The notes under the pieces are model-generated. The model saw nothing but the letters and a program-made list of their open reading frames with translations. It had not been told where the DNA came from and made no database searches. From positions 1 through 64,000 of the forward strand of contig LVAV01000110.1 in the NCBI GenBank assembly GCA_001604185.1: a DNA stretch of 64,000 bases, given 5' to 3'. The translations under genes were made by a program, and so were the position numbers. Numbering within the stretch: the first letter of the stretch is position 1; the number at the start of each line of letters is the position of its first letter. Source of the DNA: Clostridiales bacterium Firm_16. Its GTDB lineage: Bacteria; Bacillota; Clostridia; Saccharofermentanales; Saccharofermentanaceae. Shown piece after piece: positions 45,605 to 54,549 of this stretch.

Positions 45605-47368
45605 TTGGGGAAAACGGGAAAATATGATCACATGAAGCTGATCAGGGAATATGCAGGAGGACACAAGAATCTGATCCTGCTGGGACGATTCCTGGCGGGG
45701 ATCAGTGCGGTCCTGACACTGATCCCTTTCTATGAGTTATGGAAGATCATCCGTATCGCAGTTGAGGGAGAAGACCTGCACAGCATAACGGGACATGCCT
45801 GGATCGCCGTGCTTGTGATCGTTGGGGCACTTCTGGTCTATATTCTTGCTTTGTTATGTACTCATGTAGCGGCTTTCCGTGTTCAGGCGAATATGAGATC
45901 GGCGCTGATGAGAAGGATCATTAAACTGCCGCTGGGTGTCTTCGATGAAGACGGTACCGGTAAGATCCGTCGTATCGTGAACGATTCTACTGCGGCGACG
46001 GAAACTTATATTGCCCATAACCTTGCGGACAAGACAGTAGCTGCCGTAACGCCTGTAGGACTTCTGGTCCTGATCTTTGCCTTTAACTGGAAGATCGGAC
46101 TGTTCTGCCTGATCCCTGCTCTCATCGGTTTTGTCTGCATGATGTCCATGATGGGTAAGGGCATGCAGCAAAAGATGAAGGAATACCAGAATGCGCTGGA
46201 GGTCATGAGCAGTGAAGCGACGGAATATGTCCGTGGCATTCCTGTAGTAAAGACATTCGGTCAGACGGTGCATTCGTTCAAGCGTTTCAAGTCAGCCATC
46301 GATGGTTACGGAAAGTGGACCACCGATTATACCTTAGTGCTGCGCGTTCCTATGACAGCTTTTATGACATGTATCAACGCGATCTTCCTGTTTATCGTGA
46401 TCGCTGCTTTCCTGATCACCGACGACGGCGTCGCGACAGGGGATATCCTGAACATCATGTATTACATCATTGTCACGCCTCTGGTTACTGTTGCACTGAC
46501 CAAGCTTGCCTATTCCGGTGAAGCGGAAATGACCTTGATCGATGCGTTGAAGCGTGTAGATGCCATTATGGAAATGAGTCCTCTTGAAGAAACAAGCAAC
46601 GGAATGACGCCGAAGGATCATGGACTGGAATTGAGGAATGTGACTTACCGTTACGCAGGTGCGTCCCGGGATGCGGTACAAGATGTTTCTCTGACAATAA
46701 AGCCCGGCGAGCATGTAGCGTTGGTCGGTCCTTCCGGTTCCGGTAAGACAACGTTGGCTGAACTGATGGTGCGCTTTTTTGATGTCTCATCCGGAGAGAT
46801 CCTGATCGGTGGAGTGAACATTAAGGACATCCCTTCTGATCAGCTCATGAAACTGGTTTCTTTCGTATTCCAGGACAGCCGCCTGATCAAGACATCCATT
46901 CTGGAGAATGTCCGTATGGCCCGTCCGGATGCGAGCGAAGAAGAGGTGCTGGCTGCGCTGGAGAAAGCCCAGTGCAAGGACATCCTCGAGAAACTTCCAA
47001 ATGGAGTTCACACTGTTTTAGGAGAGAAGGGCACGTACCTTTCAGGCGGAGAACAGCAACGTATTGCCATTGCCCGTGCGGTACTGAAGAATGCGCCGAT
47101 CCTGATCCTGGATGAAGCTACCGCATTTGCTGATCCGGATAACGAGACCAAAGTGCAGGAAGCTTTTGCCGAGATGTCCAGGGACAAGACGGTCATCATG
47201 ATCGCCCACAGATTAAGCACCGTCACCGGCACCGACCGGATCTATGTGATGGACGAAGGCCGTCTGGTAGAAAGCGGCAGCCACGAAGCGCTGCTGGAGA
47301 AAGCCGGCATGTATCAGCACATGTTTGCAGAATACAGCCGGTCCATCGAGTGGAAGGTAGGTGTGTGA
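45605..47368 (+). CDS. ABC half-transporter 1, IrtAB/YbtPQ-like
   Basis: Type IV-fold ABC half-transporter of 587 residues: six transmembrane helices, then an ATPase with GPSGSGKTTLAELM, LSGGEQQRIAIARAV and ILILDEATAFADPDNE. The membrane domain shows LPLGVFDEDGTGKIRRIVND followed by AHNLADK, the pattern of siderophore importers IrtAB and YbtPQ as I recall it. It starts with TTG: AAAGGGGGA lies 7 nt upstream, whereas the next ATG (45632) has no site. It probably pairs with the following gene. Confidence 0.85.
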   Translation: MGKTGKYDHMKLIREYAGGHKNLILLGRFLAGISAVLTLIPFYELWKIIRIAVEGEDLHSITGHAWIAVLVIVGALLVYILALLCTHVAAFRVQANMRSALMRRIIKLPLGVFDEDGTGKIRRIVNDSTAATETYIAHNLADKTVAAVTPVGLLVLIFAFNWKIGLFCLIPALIGFVCMMSMMGKGMQQKMKEYQNALEVMSSEATEYVRGIPVVKTFGQTVHSFKRFKSAIDGYGKWTTDYTLVLRVPMTAFMTCINAIFLFIVIAAFLITDDGVATGDILNIMYYIIVTPLVTVALTKLAYSGEAEMTLIDALKRVDAIMEMSPLEETSNGMTPKDHGLELRNVTYRYAGASRDAVQDVSLTIKPGEHVALVGPSGSGKTTLAELMVRFFDVSSGEILIGGVNIKDIPSDQLMKLVSFVFQDSRLIKTSILENVRMARPDASEEEVLAALEKAQCKDILEKLPNGVHTVLGEKGTYLSGGEQQRIAIARAVLKNAPILILDEATAFADPDNETKVQEAFAEMSRDKTVIMIAHRLSTVTGTDRIYVMDEGRLVESGSHEALLEKAGMYQHMFAEYSRSIEWKVGV

Positions 47369-47369
47369 C

Positions 47370-49106
47370 ATGATCGAGAAGATCCAACATAAATATGCAT
47401 GCTCCCGTCAAGGAGCGAAAGACCTGGTGAAAGCAAGTATCTTTTGCGCGATCAAGGACATCTCTCTCATGATGCCTTCTGGCGTACTTTATATGCTGAT
47501 CCGTGATCTGCTTGAAAAAAACTTGAACCGTGACCGGCTCTGGTTTTACGTGGGTGCGGGTATCGCGATCCTGCTCGTGATCGCCATCACCAACTTCATC
47601 CAGTATAATGCCACTTTTCTTTCTACATATCGAGAGAGCGGGATCCGTAGAACGACACTTGCGGAGAAGCTCCGTAAGCTTCCACTGTCTTATTTCGGAA
47701 AGAAAAACATTGCCGACCTGACGACGAATATCATGGGAGACTGTGCCGCCATCGAGACGGCATCCAGTCACTGGATACCGGAACTGATCGGTGCCATTAT
47801 TTCCACAAGTCTTGTGGGTATCAGTCTTTTCTTCTTTTTCGACTGGAGAATGGCACTGGCCAGTTTCTGGGTGATCCCGGTGGCATATATTATTGTCATC
47901 TCCTGTTCTGGTGCGGAGAAGCGAGCCGTGAGAAAGAATACGGCAGTCAAGATGGATATGACCGACGGCATCCAGGAATGTCTGGAATCTATCCGTGATC
48001 TTCGTGCCAACAATGCAGAAGAACGGTATATGGATGGCCTGGAGAAGAAAATCCGTAAGGTTGAGAAAATGGCATTGTTCACGGAACTGAAGATGGCAGT
48101 ATACGTCAATTCTGCCGCGATCGTTCTCAAGATAGGTATCGGTACCACGGCTGTGGTGGGCGGACTGCTTTTTGCAGACGGAACGATCACGCTTCTGACG
48201 TTCTTCATGTTCCTGATGCTGGTATCCCGTCTTTACGATCCGATGCAGATCACGCTTCAGAACTTCGCGGCCATCATTGCGACCGAGATCCAGTGCGAGA
48301 GACTGGATGAGGTGCTTTCCCATGAAATCCAGACCGGTGAAGACGCGATCCATAACGATGGCTACGATATTGAGTTCAAGCACGTCGGATTCCGTTATTC
48401 CGATGATACCGATGTCCTGAAAGATGTTACTTTCACGGCGAGACAGGGCGAAGTTACCGCCCTCATCGGTCCGTCCGGTGGAGGAAAGACAACGATCTCC
48501 CGTCTTGCAGCCCGATTCTGGGATGTTACGGAAGGAACGATCCGCCTTGGCGATGTAGATATTTCGACCATCGATCCGGAGACGCTTCTGCAAAAGTATT
48601 CCATCGTGTTCCAGGATGTCACGCTCTTTAACAACAGTGTCATGGAAAATATCCGTATCGGCAAAGCCGGTGCAACGGATGAAGAGGTGATGGAAGCGGC
48701 GAGACTTGCGAACTGCGAAGAATTTGTCGAGAAACTTCCGGAGAAGTATAACACCAGCATCGGCGAGAACGGAAGTGAGCTTTCCGGAGGAGAACGTCAG
48801 CGCATCTCCATCGCAAGAGCTTTTCTCAAAGACGCGCCGATCATATTACTGGATGAAGCTACCGCTTCTCTGGATGCTGAGAATGAGACTGTGATCCAGG
48901 AAGCTTTGTCCCGACTGATCAAGGATAAGACCGTCCTGATTATTGCCCACCGTATGCGTACCATCGCCAATGCAGACCATATCGTGGTGCTGAAAGATGG
49001 CGTGGTGGCAGAGGAAGGACGTCCGGAGGAACTGGAAGCAAGAGACAGTATCTACAGCCACATGAGAAAACAGCAGATGGCGTCCCAGAACTGGAAGATG
49101 ACCTGA
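47370..49106 (+). CDS. ABC half-transporter 2, IrtAB/YbtPQ-like
   Basis: Half-transporter of 578 residues, likely heterodimer partner of transporter 1. KLPLSYFGKKNIADLTTNIM and SSHWIPEL are in the position of the LPLG/AH motif. The ATPase shows GPSGGGKTTISRLA, LSGGERQRISIARAF and PIILLDEATASLDAENE. The start at 47370 lies 1 bp after the previous stop, behind GGTAGGTG; a GTG 9 bp upstream is a less likely alternative. Confidence 0.85.
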   Translation: MIEKIQHKYACSRQGAKDLVKASIFCAIKDISLMMPSGVLYMLIRDLLEKNLNRDRLWFYVGAGIAILLVIAITNFIQYNATFLSTYRESGIRRTTLAEKLRKLPLSYFGKKNIADLTTNIMGDCAAIETASSHWIPELIGAIISTSLVGISLFFFFDWRMALASFWVIPVAYIIVISCSGAEKRAVRKNTAVKMDMTDGIQECLESIRDLRANNAEERYMDGLEKKIRKVEKMALFTELKMAVYVNSAAIVLKIGIGTTAVVGGLLFADGTITLLTFFMFLMLVSRLYDPMQITLQNFAAIIATEIQCERLDEVLSHEIQTGEDAIHNDGYDIEFKHVGFRYSDDTDVLKDVTFTARQGEVTALIGPSGGGKTTISRLAARFWDVTEGTIRLGDVDISTIDPETLLQKYSIVFQDVTLFNNSVMENIRIGKAGATDEEVMEAARLANCEEFVEKLPEKYNTSIGENGSELSGGERQRISIARAFLKDAPIILLDEATASLDAENETVIQEALSRLIKDKTVLIIAHRMRTIANADHIVVLKDGVVAEEGRPEELEARDSIYSHMRKQQMASQNWKMT

Positions 49107-49158
49107 CGCAGAATCAGAGAGCAGAGCTAGGCTGATCAACGTCTGAAAGGAATTGCAT

Positions 49159-50901
49159 ATGTTTAAGAAAGTCGCCCCCTATATCGGGGAATATAAGAAA
49201 TACACGGTTGCAGCCGTGATTCTGATGGTGTTGGGCATAGTGGCTAATGTTCTGCCCTATTTCTTCATGTATCAGATCATCGCGCCGTTAACGAGAAAAG
49301 AAACGATCACGGCATCTTTTATCCTGATCCGTGTCGCAGCGATAGCCGGATGTGAGATCCTCTATGCGGTGCTCTATACGCAGGGCCTGGTGTATTCCCA
49401 TATCAGCGCCTATAGCACGTTGAAGAACCTTCGCGTGTCACTTCAGAACAAGCTGGAGAAACAGCCTTTGGGCAATATCCGCGAATTAGGTACAGGCCGG
49501 ATCAAGAAAGTATTCTCAGATGATATCGATCAGATCGAGCTCCTGCTGGCCCATGCAATCCCGGAAGGTATCGCGAATATCCTGATCCCGTCCCTGATTG
49601 TGATCCTGATGTTCGTGATGGACTGGAGACTGGGACTTCTGTCTCTGGTTCCGATGGTAGTGGGCGGTTTTGCGATGAGTATGATGATGAAGGCAGGCAT
49701 GTCCAAGATGAATGACTACTACATGGCGGGATCGAAAATGAATAATACCATCATTGAGTACGTCAACGGTATGGAAGTGGTGAAGGTCTTCAACAAAGAC
49801 GGCGATTCCTATAAGCGTTTCGGAGAAGTGGTACGGGATTATCGGGATTTCACTTTGGACTGGTACCGGGTATGCTGGCCGTGGATGGCAATCTATACCA
49901 GTGTGCTTCCGTGTCTGGTCCTGCTGATGCTTCCTTTCGGCTCTATGATGGTCATGGGCGGAACCATTCCGCTGAGCCGGTTTATATTGGTTATGTGTAT
50001 GTCTTTTGCTGTGGGACCGTCTGTACTGAAAGCTCTGCTTTTTGCCGGCAAATTCCCGCAACTCAGTTATAAGATTTCAGAACTTGAGAAGCTCATGTCC
50101 CATCCGCCGCTCCAGGAAGGAAAATCCGGTTTCACAGGGAAGAATTATGATGTGGAATTCAAGGCTGTGCATTTCGGTTATGACGAGAAGGAAGTTCTCC
50201 ATGGCGTATCCTTGGAATTGAAACAAGGATGTACAACGGCGTTGGTTGGCGAATCCGGAAGCGGAAAATCGACGCTTGCCAGACTGCTGGTCCACTATTA
50301 TGACCGAAACGCCGGAGCCATTACCATCGGCGGGCAGGATATCACAGATATGTCTCTTGAGGCGCTCAACGATCAGGTGGCATATGTTTCTCAGGAACAG
50401 TTCCTTTTCAATACTTCGCTGTATGAGAATATCCTGATCGGAAATCCGAAGGCAACGAAAGAACAGGTGCTCGATGCGGCGCATCGGGCGCAGTGTGATG
50501 AGTTCCTCAGTCGCTTTCCGGAGGGAATTGAAACCATGGCCGGCGACAGTGGTAAACAGTTGTCGGGCGGAGAACGGCAGCGTATCTCTCTGGCCCGTGC
50601 GATTCTGAAGAATGCGCCGATCATCGTGCTGGATGAAGCTACGGCCTTTATGGATCCGGAAAATGAGGAGAAGATGAATGCAGCGATCGATGAGATCGTT
50701 AAAGATAAGACGGTTCTAGTCATTGCCCATCGTCTGTCGACCATCAAGAATGCCGATACGATCTGCGTCATGAAGGAAGGAAACTGCATCGCTTCGGGTG
50801 CGCACGATACTCTTATCGATACGTGCCCAGAATATAAGAAACTCTGGGAAGCTTCTGTCAGCGCCAGCACCTGGAGGATCAAGGAGGGACAGGGATCATG
50901 A
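49159..50901 (+). CDS. ABC half-transporter 3, IrtAB/YbtPQ-like
   Basis: Half-transporter of 580 residues. QPLGNIRELGTGRIKKVFSD followed by LLLAHAIPEGIANIL is the clearest match in this group to the IrtB/YbtP signature. ATPase motifs GESGSGKSTLARLL, LSGGERQRISLARAI and PIIVLDEATAFMDPENE are intact. The start at 49159 follows GAAAGGA. It begins a second pair, overlapping transporter 4 by 4 bp. Confidence 0.86.
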   Translation: MFKKVAPYIGEYKKYTVAAVILMVLGIVANVLPYFFMYQIIAPLTRKETITASFILIRVAAIAGCEILYAVLYTQGLVYSHISAYSTLKNLRVSLQNKLEKQPLGNIRELGTGRIKKVFSDDIDQIELLLAHAIPEGIANILIPSLIVILMFVMDWRLGLLSLVPMVVGGFAMSMMMKAGMSKMNDYYMAGSKMNNTIIEYVNGMEVVKVFNKDGDSYKRFGEVVRDYRDFTLDWYRVCWPWMAIYTSVLPCLVLLMLPFGSMMVMGGTIPLSRFILVMCMSFAVGPSVLKALLFAGKFPQLSYKISELEKLMSHPPLQEGKSGFTGKNYDVEFKAVHFGYDEKEVLHGVSLELKQGCTTALVGESGSGKSTLARLLVHYYDRNAGAITIGGQDITDMSLEALNDQVAYVSQEQFLFNTSLYENILIGNPKATKEQVLDAAHRAQCDEFLSRFPEGIETMAGDSGKQLSGGERQRISLARAILKNAPIIVLDEATAFMDPENEEKMNAAIDEIVKDKTVLVIAHRLSTIKNADTICVMKEGNCIASGAHDTLIDTCPEYKKLWEASVSASTWRIKEGQGS

Positions 50902-52619
50902 TCAAAATACTACATAGACTTGTCAATACAACCGGAAAATACAGTAAATCCATAAGGCTTTCTTATATCACATCTTTTGTCAAGGGAATCATGATGAAAG
51001 TACCGCTGATGCTCTGTTTTCTGGTGATTTCTTCCTTTATGGAAGATACCATGACGAAAACAAAATGCCTCTATGTGGGGATCGCTGTATTTCTAAGCGT
51101 GATCCTGCAGGCGGTCTTCGAACATATTACGAATGTTCTGCAATCTGCCAGCGGATACAAAGTATTCGCAGACATGCGTATGCGGCTTGGTGATCACCTG
51201 CGTAAGATGCCTATGGGATATTTCACAGAAGGAAATATCGGAAAGATCAGCTCCGTGCTTTCCACGGATATGGTCTTTATCGAAGAGAACTGCATGGGCG
51301 TACTGTCCGAACTGGTCACCTTCATGATCTCCCAATCCCTGATGATCCTCATGATGTTCTTCATGGACATCCGGATCGGTGCCTTGAGTCTTCTGATCAC
51401 GCTTGCTTTCGTCGTTGTTGGAAACCTGATGTTGAAAAGTACGATGGCGCATTCGAAGCAGAAGCAGGAATGCAGTGAATCCCTGACGGAAGAAGTGCTG
51501 GATTTTGCAGAGGGTATCGGCATTATCAAGTCCTACAATCTTCTGGGAGAAAAATCGAAGAAACTGTCAGATGAATTCGAGTTGAGCTGTAAAGAGAGCA
51601 TTGCTTTTGAGGTCGACTATACACCTTGGTCCCGTGCTTTGAACCTGACTTTCGGAATCGGCACGGCCGCGGTTATGGCGCTGGCTGCATATCTTTTCCA
51701 TATCGATGCCATCACGGACGTATATATGGTAGGCATGTCGCTTTTCCTGTTCGATCTCTTCATAGCCGTGAAGTCCTACTATGCCGAGATGGCGCGTCTT
51801 ACGGTTACTTCAGCCAGCCTGGACCGAATTGAAGAGGTTTTTGCTTCTGAAGAGATGAAGGATACAGGAACCCTTTCTCTGAAAGATGTAGTATCCGGCA
51901 AGGCCATCGAATATGAGGGCGTGACGTTCGGTTACAATCAGAAGGATGTGCTGAAGAATATCTCGTTCTCTGTGAATCATGGAGAAATGCTGGCACTGGT
52001 TGGACCTTCCGGTGGCGGTAAGTCTACGATCGCTTCGCTTCTTGCACGATTCTGGGATGTGAGGTCCGGACGGATCCTGGTAAACGGAAAGGATATCCGG
52101 GATGTATCTCTGGGAAGTCTTATGGATCAGATCGGCATGGTCTTCCAGCGGGTCTATCTCTTCCAGGATACGATCTACAATAATATTGCCATGGCCCGTC
52201 CTTCGGCTACGGAGGAAGAGGTTTATGAAGCGGCTCGAAAAGCACGCTGTTACGACTTCATTATGGCTCTTCCGGATGGATTTAACACTGTTATCGGGGA
52301 AGGCGGAGCCTCGCTTTCCGGCGGTGAACAACAGCGTATCTCCATTGCCCGCTGTATTCTCAAGAATGCACCTATCGTAATCCTGGATGAAGCGACCGCC
52401 AGTGTGGATGCGGATAACGAAAGAGCGATCCAGGAAGCCATCTCCGAGTTGTGCCGCAATAAAACCTTGATGGTCATCGCCCATAGACTGAAAACCATCC
52501 GCGACGCCGATCAGATCCTGGTCATCCGCGATGGAGAAATCGTGGAACAGGGAGATCACGAGGAATTGATGATGAAGAACGGAGCCTACGCGCACATGGT
52601 GAAGTTACAGTCCATGTGA
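50898..52619 (+). CDS. ABC half-transporter 4, IrtAB/YbtPQ-like
   Basis: Half-transporter of 573 residues, partner of transporter 3 through an ATGA overlap. MPMGYFTEGNIGKISSVLST lies in the signature region; the AH motif is less conserved. ATPase motifs GPSGGGKSTIASLL, LSGGEQQRISIARCI and PIVILDEATASVDADNE are intact. No terminator is evident in the next 100 bp. Confidence 0.86.
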   Translation: MIKILHRLVNTTGKYSKSIRLSYITSFVKGIMMKVPLMLCFLVISSFMEDTMTKTKCLYVGIAVFLSVILQAVFEHITNVLQSASGYKVFADMRMRLGDHLRKMPMGYFTEGNIGKISSVLSTDMVFIEENCMGVLSELVTFMISQSLMILMMFFMDIRIGALSLLITLAFVVVGNLMLKSTMAHSKQKQECSESLTEEVLDFAEGIGIIKSYNLLGEKSKKLSDEFELSCKESIAFEVDYTPWSRALNLTFGIGTAAVMALAAYLFHIDAITDVYMVGMSLFLFDLFIAVKSYYAEMARLTVTSASLDRIEEVFASEEMKDTGTLSLKDVVSGKAIEYEGVTFGYNQKDVLKNISFSVNHGEMLALVGPSGGGKSTIASLLARFWDVRSGRILVNGKDIRDVSLGSLMDQIGMVFQRVYLFQDTIYNNIAMARPSATEEEVYEAARKARCYDFIMALPDGFNTVIGEGGASLSGGEQQRISIARCILKNAPIVILDEATASVDADNERAIQEAISELCRNKTLMVIAHRLKTIRDADQILVIRDGEIVEQGDHEELMMKNGAYAHMVKLQSM

Positions 52620-52647
52620 GTGTTTTTGACGGAGAAAGGGGGTTATT

Positions 52648-52688
52648 AAACAATACTTGTTTGGACCGCACGAGAACTGTGCTAAAAT
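52648..52688 (+). promoter_or_regulatory. Promoter with overlapping palindrome before the AT-rich island
   Basis: TTGGAC (52661-52666), 16 bp, TAAAAT (52683-52688). The palindrome AAACAATACTTGTTT (52648-52662) overlaps the -35 box, as operators of TetR regulators often do. Confidence 0.6.
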
Positions 52689-52731
52689 ATATTTGTGTCA
52701 TGAATATATTTTTGGGAGTGAGGTCAAATCA

Positions 52732-52776
52732 ATGTATGAAGGCAAGAATCCAATCAATCAATCAACTCTGATATGA
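52732..52776 (+). pseudogene. 14-codon ORF resembling a TetR N-terminus
   Basis: Encodes MYEGKNPINQSTLI behind GGGAGTGAGG. MYxGKNPTA is, from memory, how one large group of clostridial TetR/AcrR regulators begins, so this could be the stub of a regulator whose body was lost. Its stop overlaps the next start (ATGA), so it may now act as a leader peptide coupled to the membrane protein gene. Confidence 0.4.
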
Positions 52777-53534
52777 AGAACAGAAAGTATAAATTTGTAA
52801 TTTGCGTATTCTGTAGCGTGTTTATTATTGTTTCTCATTACGGCTTGCTTATGAGACATATTTTTTGGGATAGCACATTGTTTTGTGATGTCACAATACC
52901 ACAAAGTGTTTCAATCGAGATTTATGACGATGCAAAACTTTATTATCCTTTGGTTGATTCTTATGGAAATCTATCAATATGGAAACCTTCAAGCAATCAG
53001 TGGTCGCGTGATTTCAACTGTAGATACTTGACTAGTTCTAAAGAAATCGTCATTGAAACTCCGGAAATGTTTATAGATCTTTCGAACTCAAAGGTAACAC
53101 GATCATCCGATTCACAGAGTAATAAGTTGTCAGAATATGAACTAATTGAATTGCTTACAGATTATGCAAGGACTGGCAAAAAAATAGATGATAGTAAGTT
53201 TACAATTGAAACAGTTTGGCTAGGCAGAGAATGCTATGAAGTAATCAGTATTGACGACGATATTTCGGGAGAATTGGTTACATATAGTTCTGGAGCAGGT
53301 ACGGAGAGACGAATGCAAGCCATTCCTGTTGAATGGACAAATTACAAAGAGATACATATTGAAAGACTGTTCAGTTGGAAAGATTTGTTGATCGCTGCAA
53401 GCATTGCAATAGTGTATTTAGTTCTTTCTATCACAATGCTAAAAATGAAAGCGGGTAGGGTATTTTGGATAGTTTCTATACTATCTACCATCGAATCAAT
53501 CATTGTCATAATTGTTGGTATATACAATCGATAG
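52773..53534 (+). CDS. AT-rich membrane protein, paralogue 1
   Basis: Protein of 253 residues, no recognised family. An N-terminal transmembrane helix, an ectodomain of about 170 residues and two C-terminal helices are predicted. The segment ISGELVTYSSGAGTERR, with IPVEWTNYKEI shortly after, has a counterpart in the gene at 53728. Base and codon use are visibly more AT-rich than the neighbours, suggesting recent acquisition. It has no ribosome binding site of its own and probably depends on coupling to the 14-codon ORF. Confidence 0.6.
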   Translation: MKNRKYKFVICVFCSVFIIVSHYGLLMRHIFWDSTLFCDVTIPQSVSIEIYDDAKLYYPLVDSYGNLSIWKPSSNQWSRDFNCRYLTSSKEIVIETPEMFIDLSNSKVTRSSDSQSNKLSEYELIELLTDYARTGKKIDDSKFTIETVWLGRECYEVISIDDDISGELVTYSSGAGTERRMQAIPVEWTNYKEIHIERLFSWKDLLIAASIAIVYLVLSITMLKMKAGRVFWIVSILSTIESIIVIIVGIYNR

Positions 53535-53598
53535 GAGATCTGAGAGATTTTTAAACGCCCAAAAATAAAAAGAGATGTGATGTCATGCTAATCCTTGA

Positions 53599-53703
53599 TA
53601 CGGTTTTGATTACGGATGGTATCATCTATTTTATAAAGAAAACAATGGAATAAAGAAACTGGCATTAGGGGATAGATTTGTTCCGCTAAACTATTTTGAA
53701 TAG
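53599..53703 (+). pseudogene. Orphan gene tail
   Basis: An open frame without start, directly after a stop codon, encodes 34 residues (YGFDYGWYHLFYKENNGIKK then LALGDRFVPLNYFE). The amino-acid pattern looks protein-like and ends in a natural stop, as if the 3' end of a lost gene remained between the two membrane proteins. The source is unknown. Confidence 0.3.
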
Positions 53704-53727
53704 TTTTATCGTGCAAGGAGAAAACTA

Positions 53728-54372
53728 ATGAGTGTAAAGAAAAAAAGTTTGTGTATACTTTTTTGCTTGGTTCTGACTATAGTATTGTATATGTTTTTTG
53801 TGATTGGCGAAATCAGAAAAGTGGTTTTTCCAAACAATCTTTACAGAGTTGATTATCATTTGAAAGAGAATGCGCCTGTGTTTTACATATCGCAAGATTC
53901 AAATGGTGAAATCTTTATTCGCAGATATTCGTCAAGTTCATACCTTTGTTCTGCGAACGAGGTGATAGATTACATTTATCTTTCTCTTCCACCAATGCCA
54001 ATTAATATTGGGGGAAGTACTGTTTATCGTACATCTGATAGCGGAGAGTTGAAAGAATTCAACAATGATGAGAAGAACGATCTTTTCTTTGAGCTCAGTA
54101 AAGAGCCTGAAACTTGGCGGATTACTGCCGATAAAAATGTTGATTCATTAGGAGTAAACACTTATACACTTCATGGAGATCTTTCTGGAACTCTTATTAC
54201 CTACGCATCGCATGGAGATGGTAGAATGTGTATTCCTGCTGAATGGACAGATATAAATGAAGTATCTAAACCTAAACTTTTTAATCCGATAGGATTGCTG
54301 ATAGCAATTGGAGGCGGATTGGTATTGGGAGTTGGTGAGTATTGTTTCTTTTCCAAGAAAGCAAAGCGATGA
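53728..54372 (+). CDS. AT-rich membrane protein, paralogue 2
   Basis: Protein of 214 residues, related to the gene at 52773: N-terminal helix, ectodomain containing LSGTLITYASHGDGRMCIP and AEWTDINEV, and one C-terminal helix (IGLLIAIGGGLVLGVGEYCF). Codon use is AT-rich. GCAAGGAGAAAAC precedes the start. Function unknown; the pair may be a small mobile or defence-type cargo. The 177 bp to the next gene hold nothing else. Confidence 0.6.
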   Translation: MSVKKKSLCILFCLVLTIVLYMFFVIGEIRKVVFPNNLYRVDYHLKENAPVFYISQDSNGEIFIRRYSSSSYLCSANEVIDYIYLSLPPMPINIGGSTVYRTSDSGELKEFNNDEKNDLFFELSKEPETWRITADKNVDSLGVNTYTLHGDLSGTLITYASHGDGRMCIPAEWTDINEVSKPKLFNPIGLLIAIGGGLVLGVGEYCFFSKKAKR

Positions 54373-54549
54373 AAGATTTGGGTAATAGCTACATATCAAT
54401 AACAAGGGTGAAGGTGAGAAGGAGTACACGTAGAGGGAGCGGATTAAGGTAAAAGTGAAATAATAATACATTCTGTCAAAATATTAGAAGTCATTCTGGA
54501 TGTGAAAATCTATAATGAACTCATATCTTTACGATAGGAGAAAGTAAAT

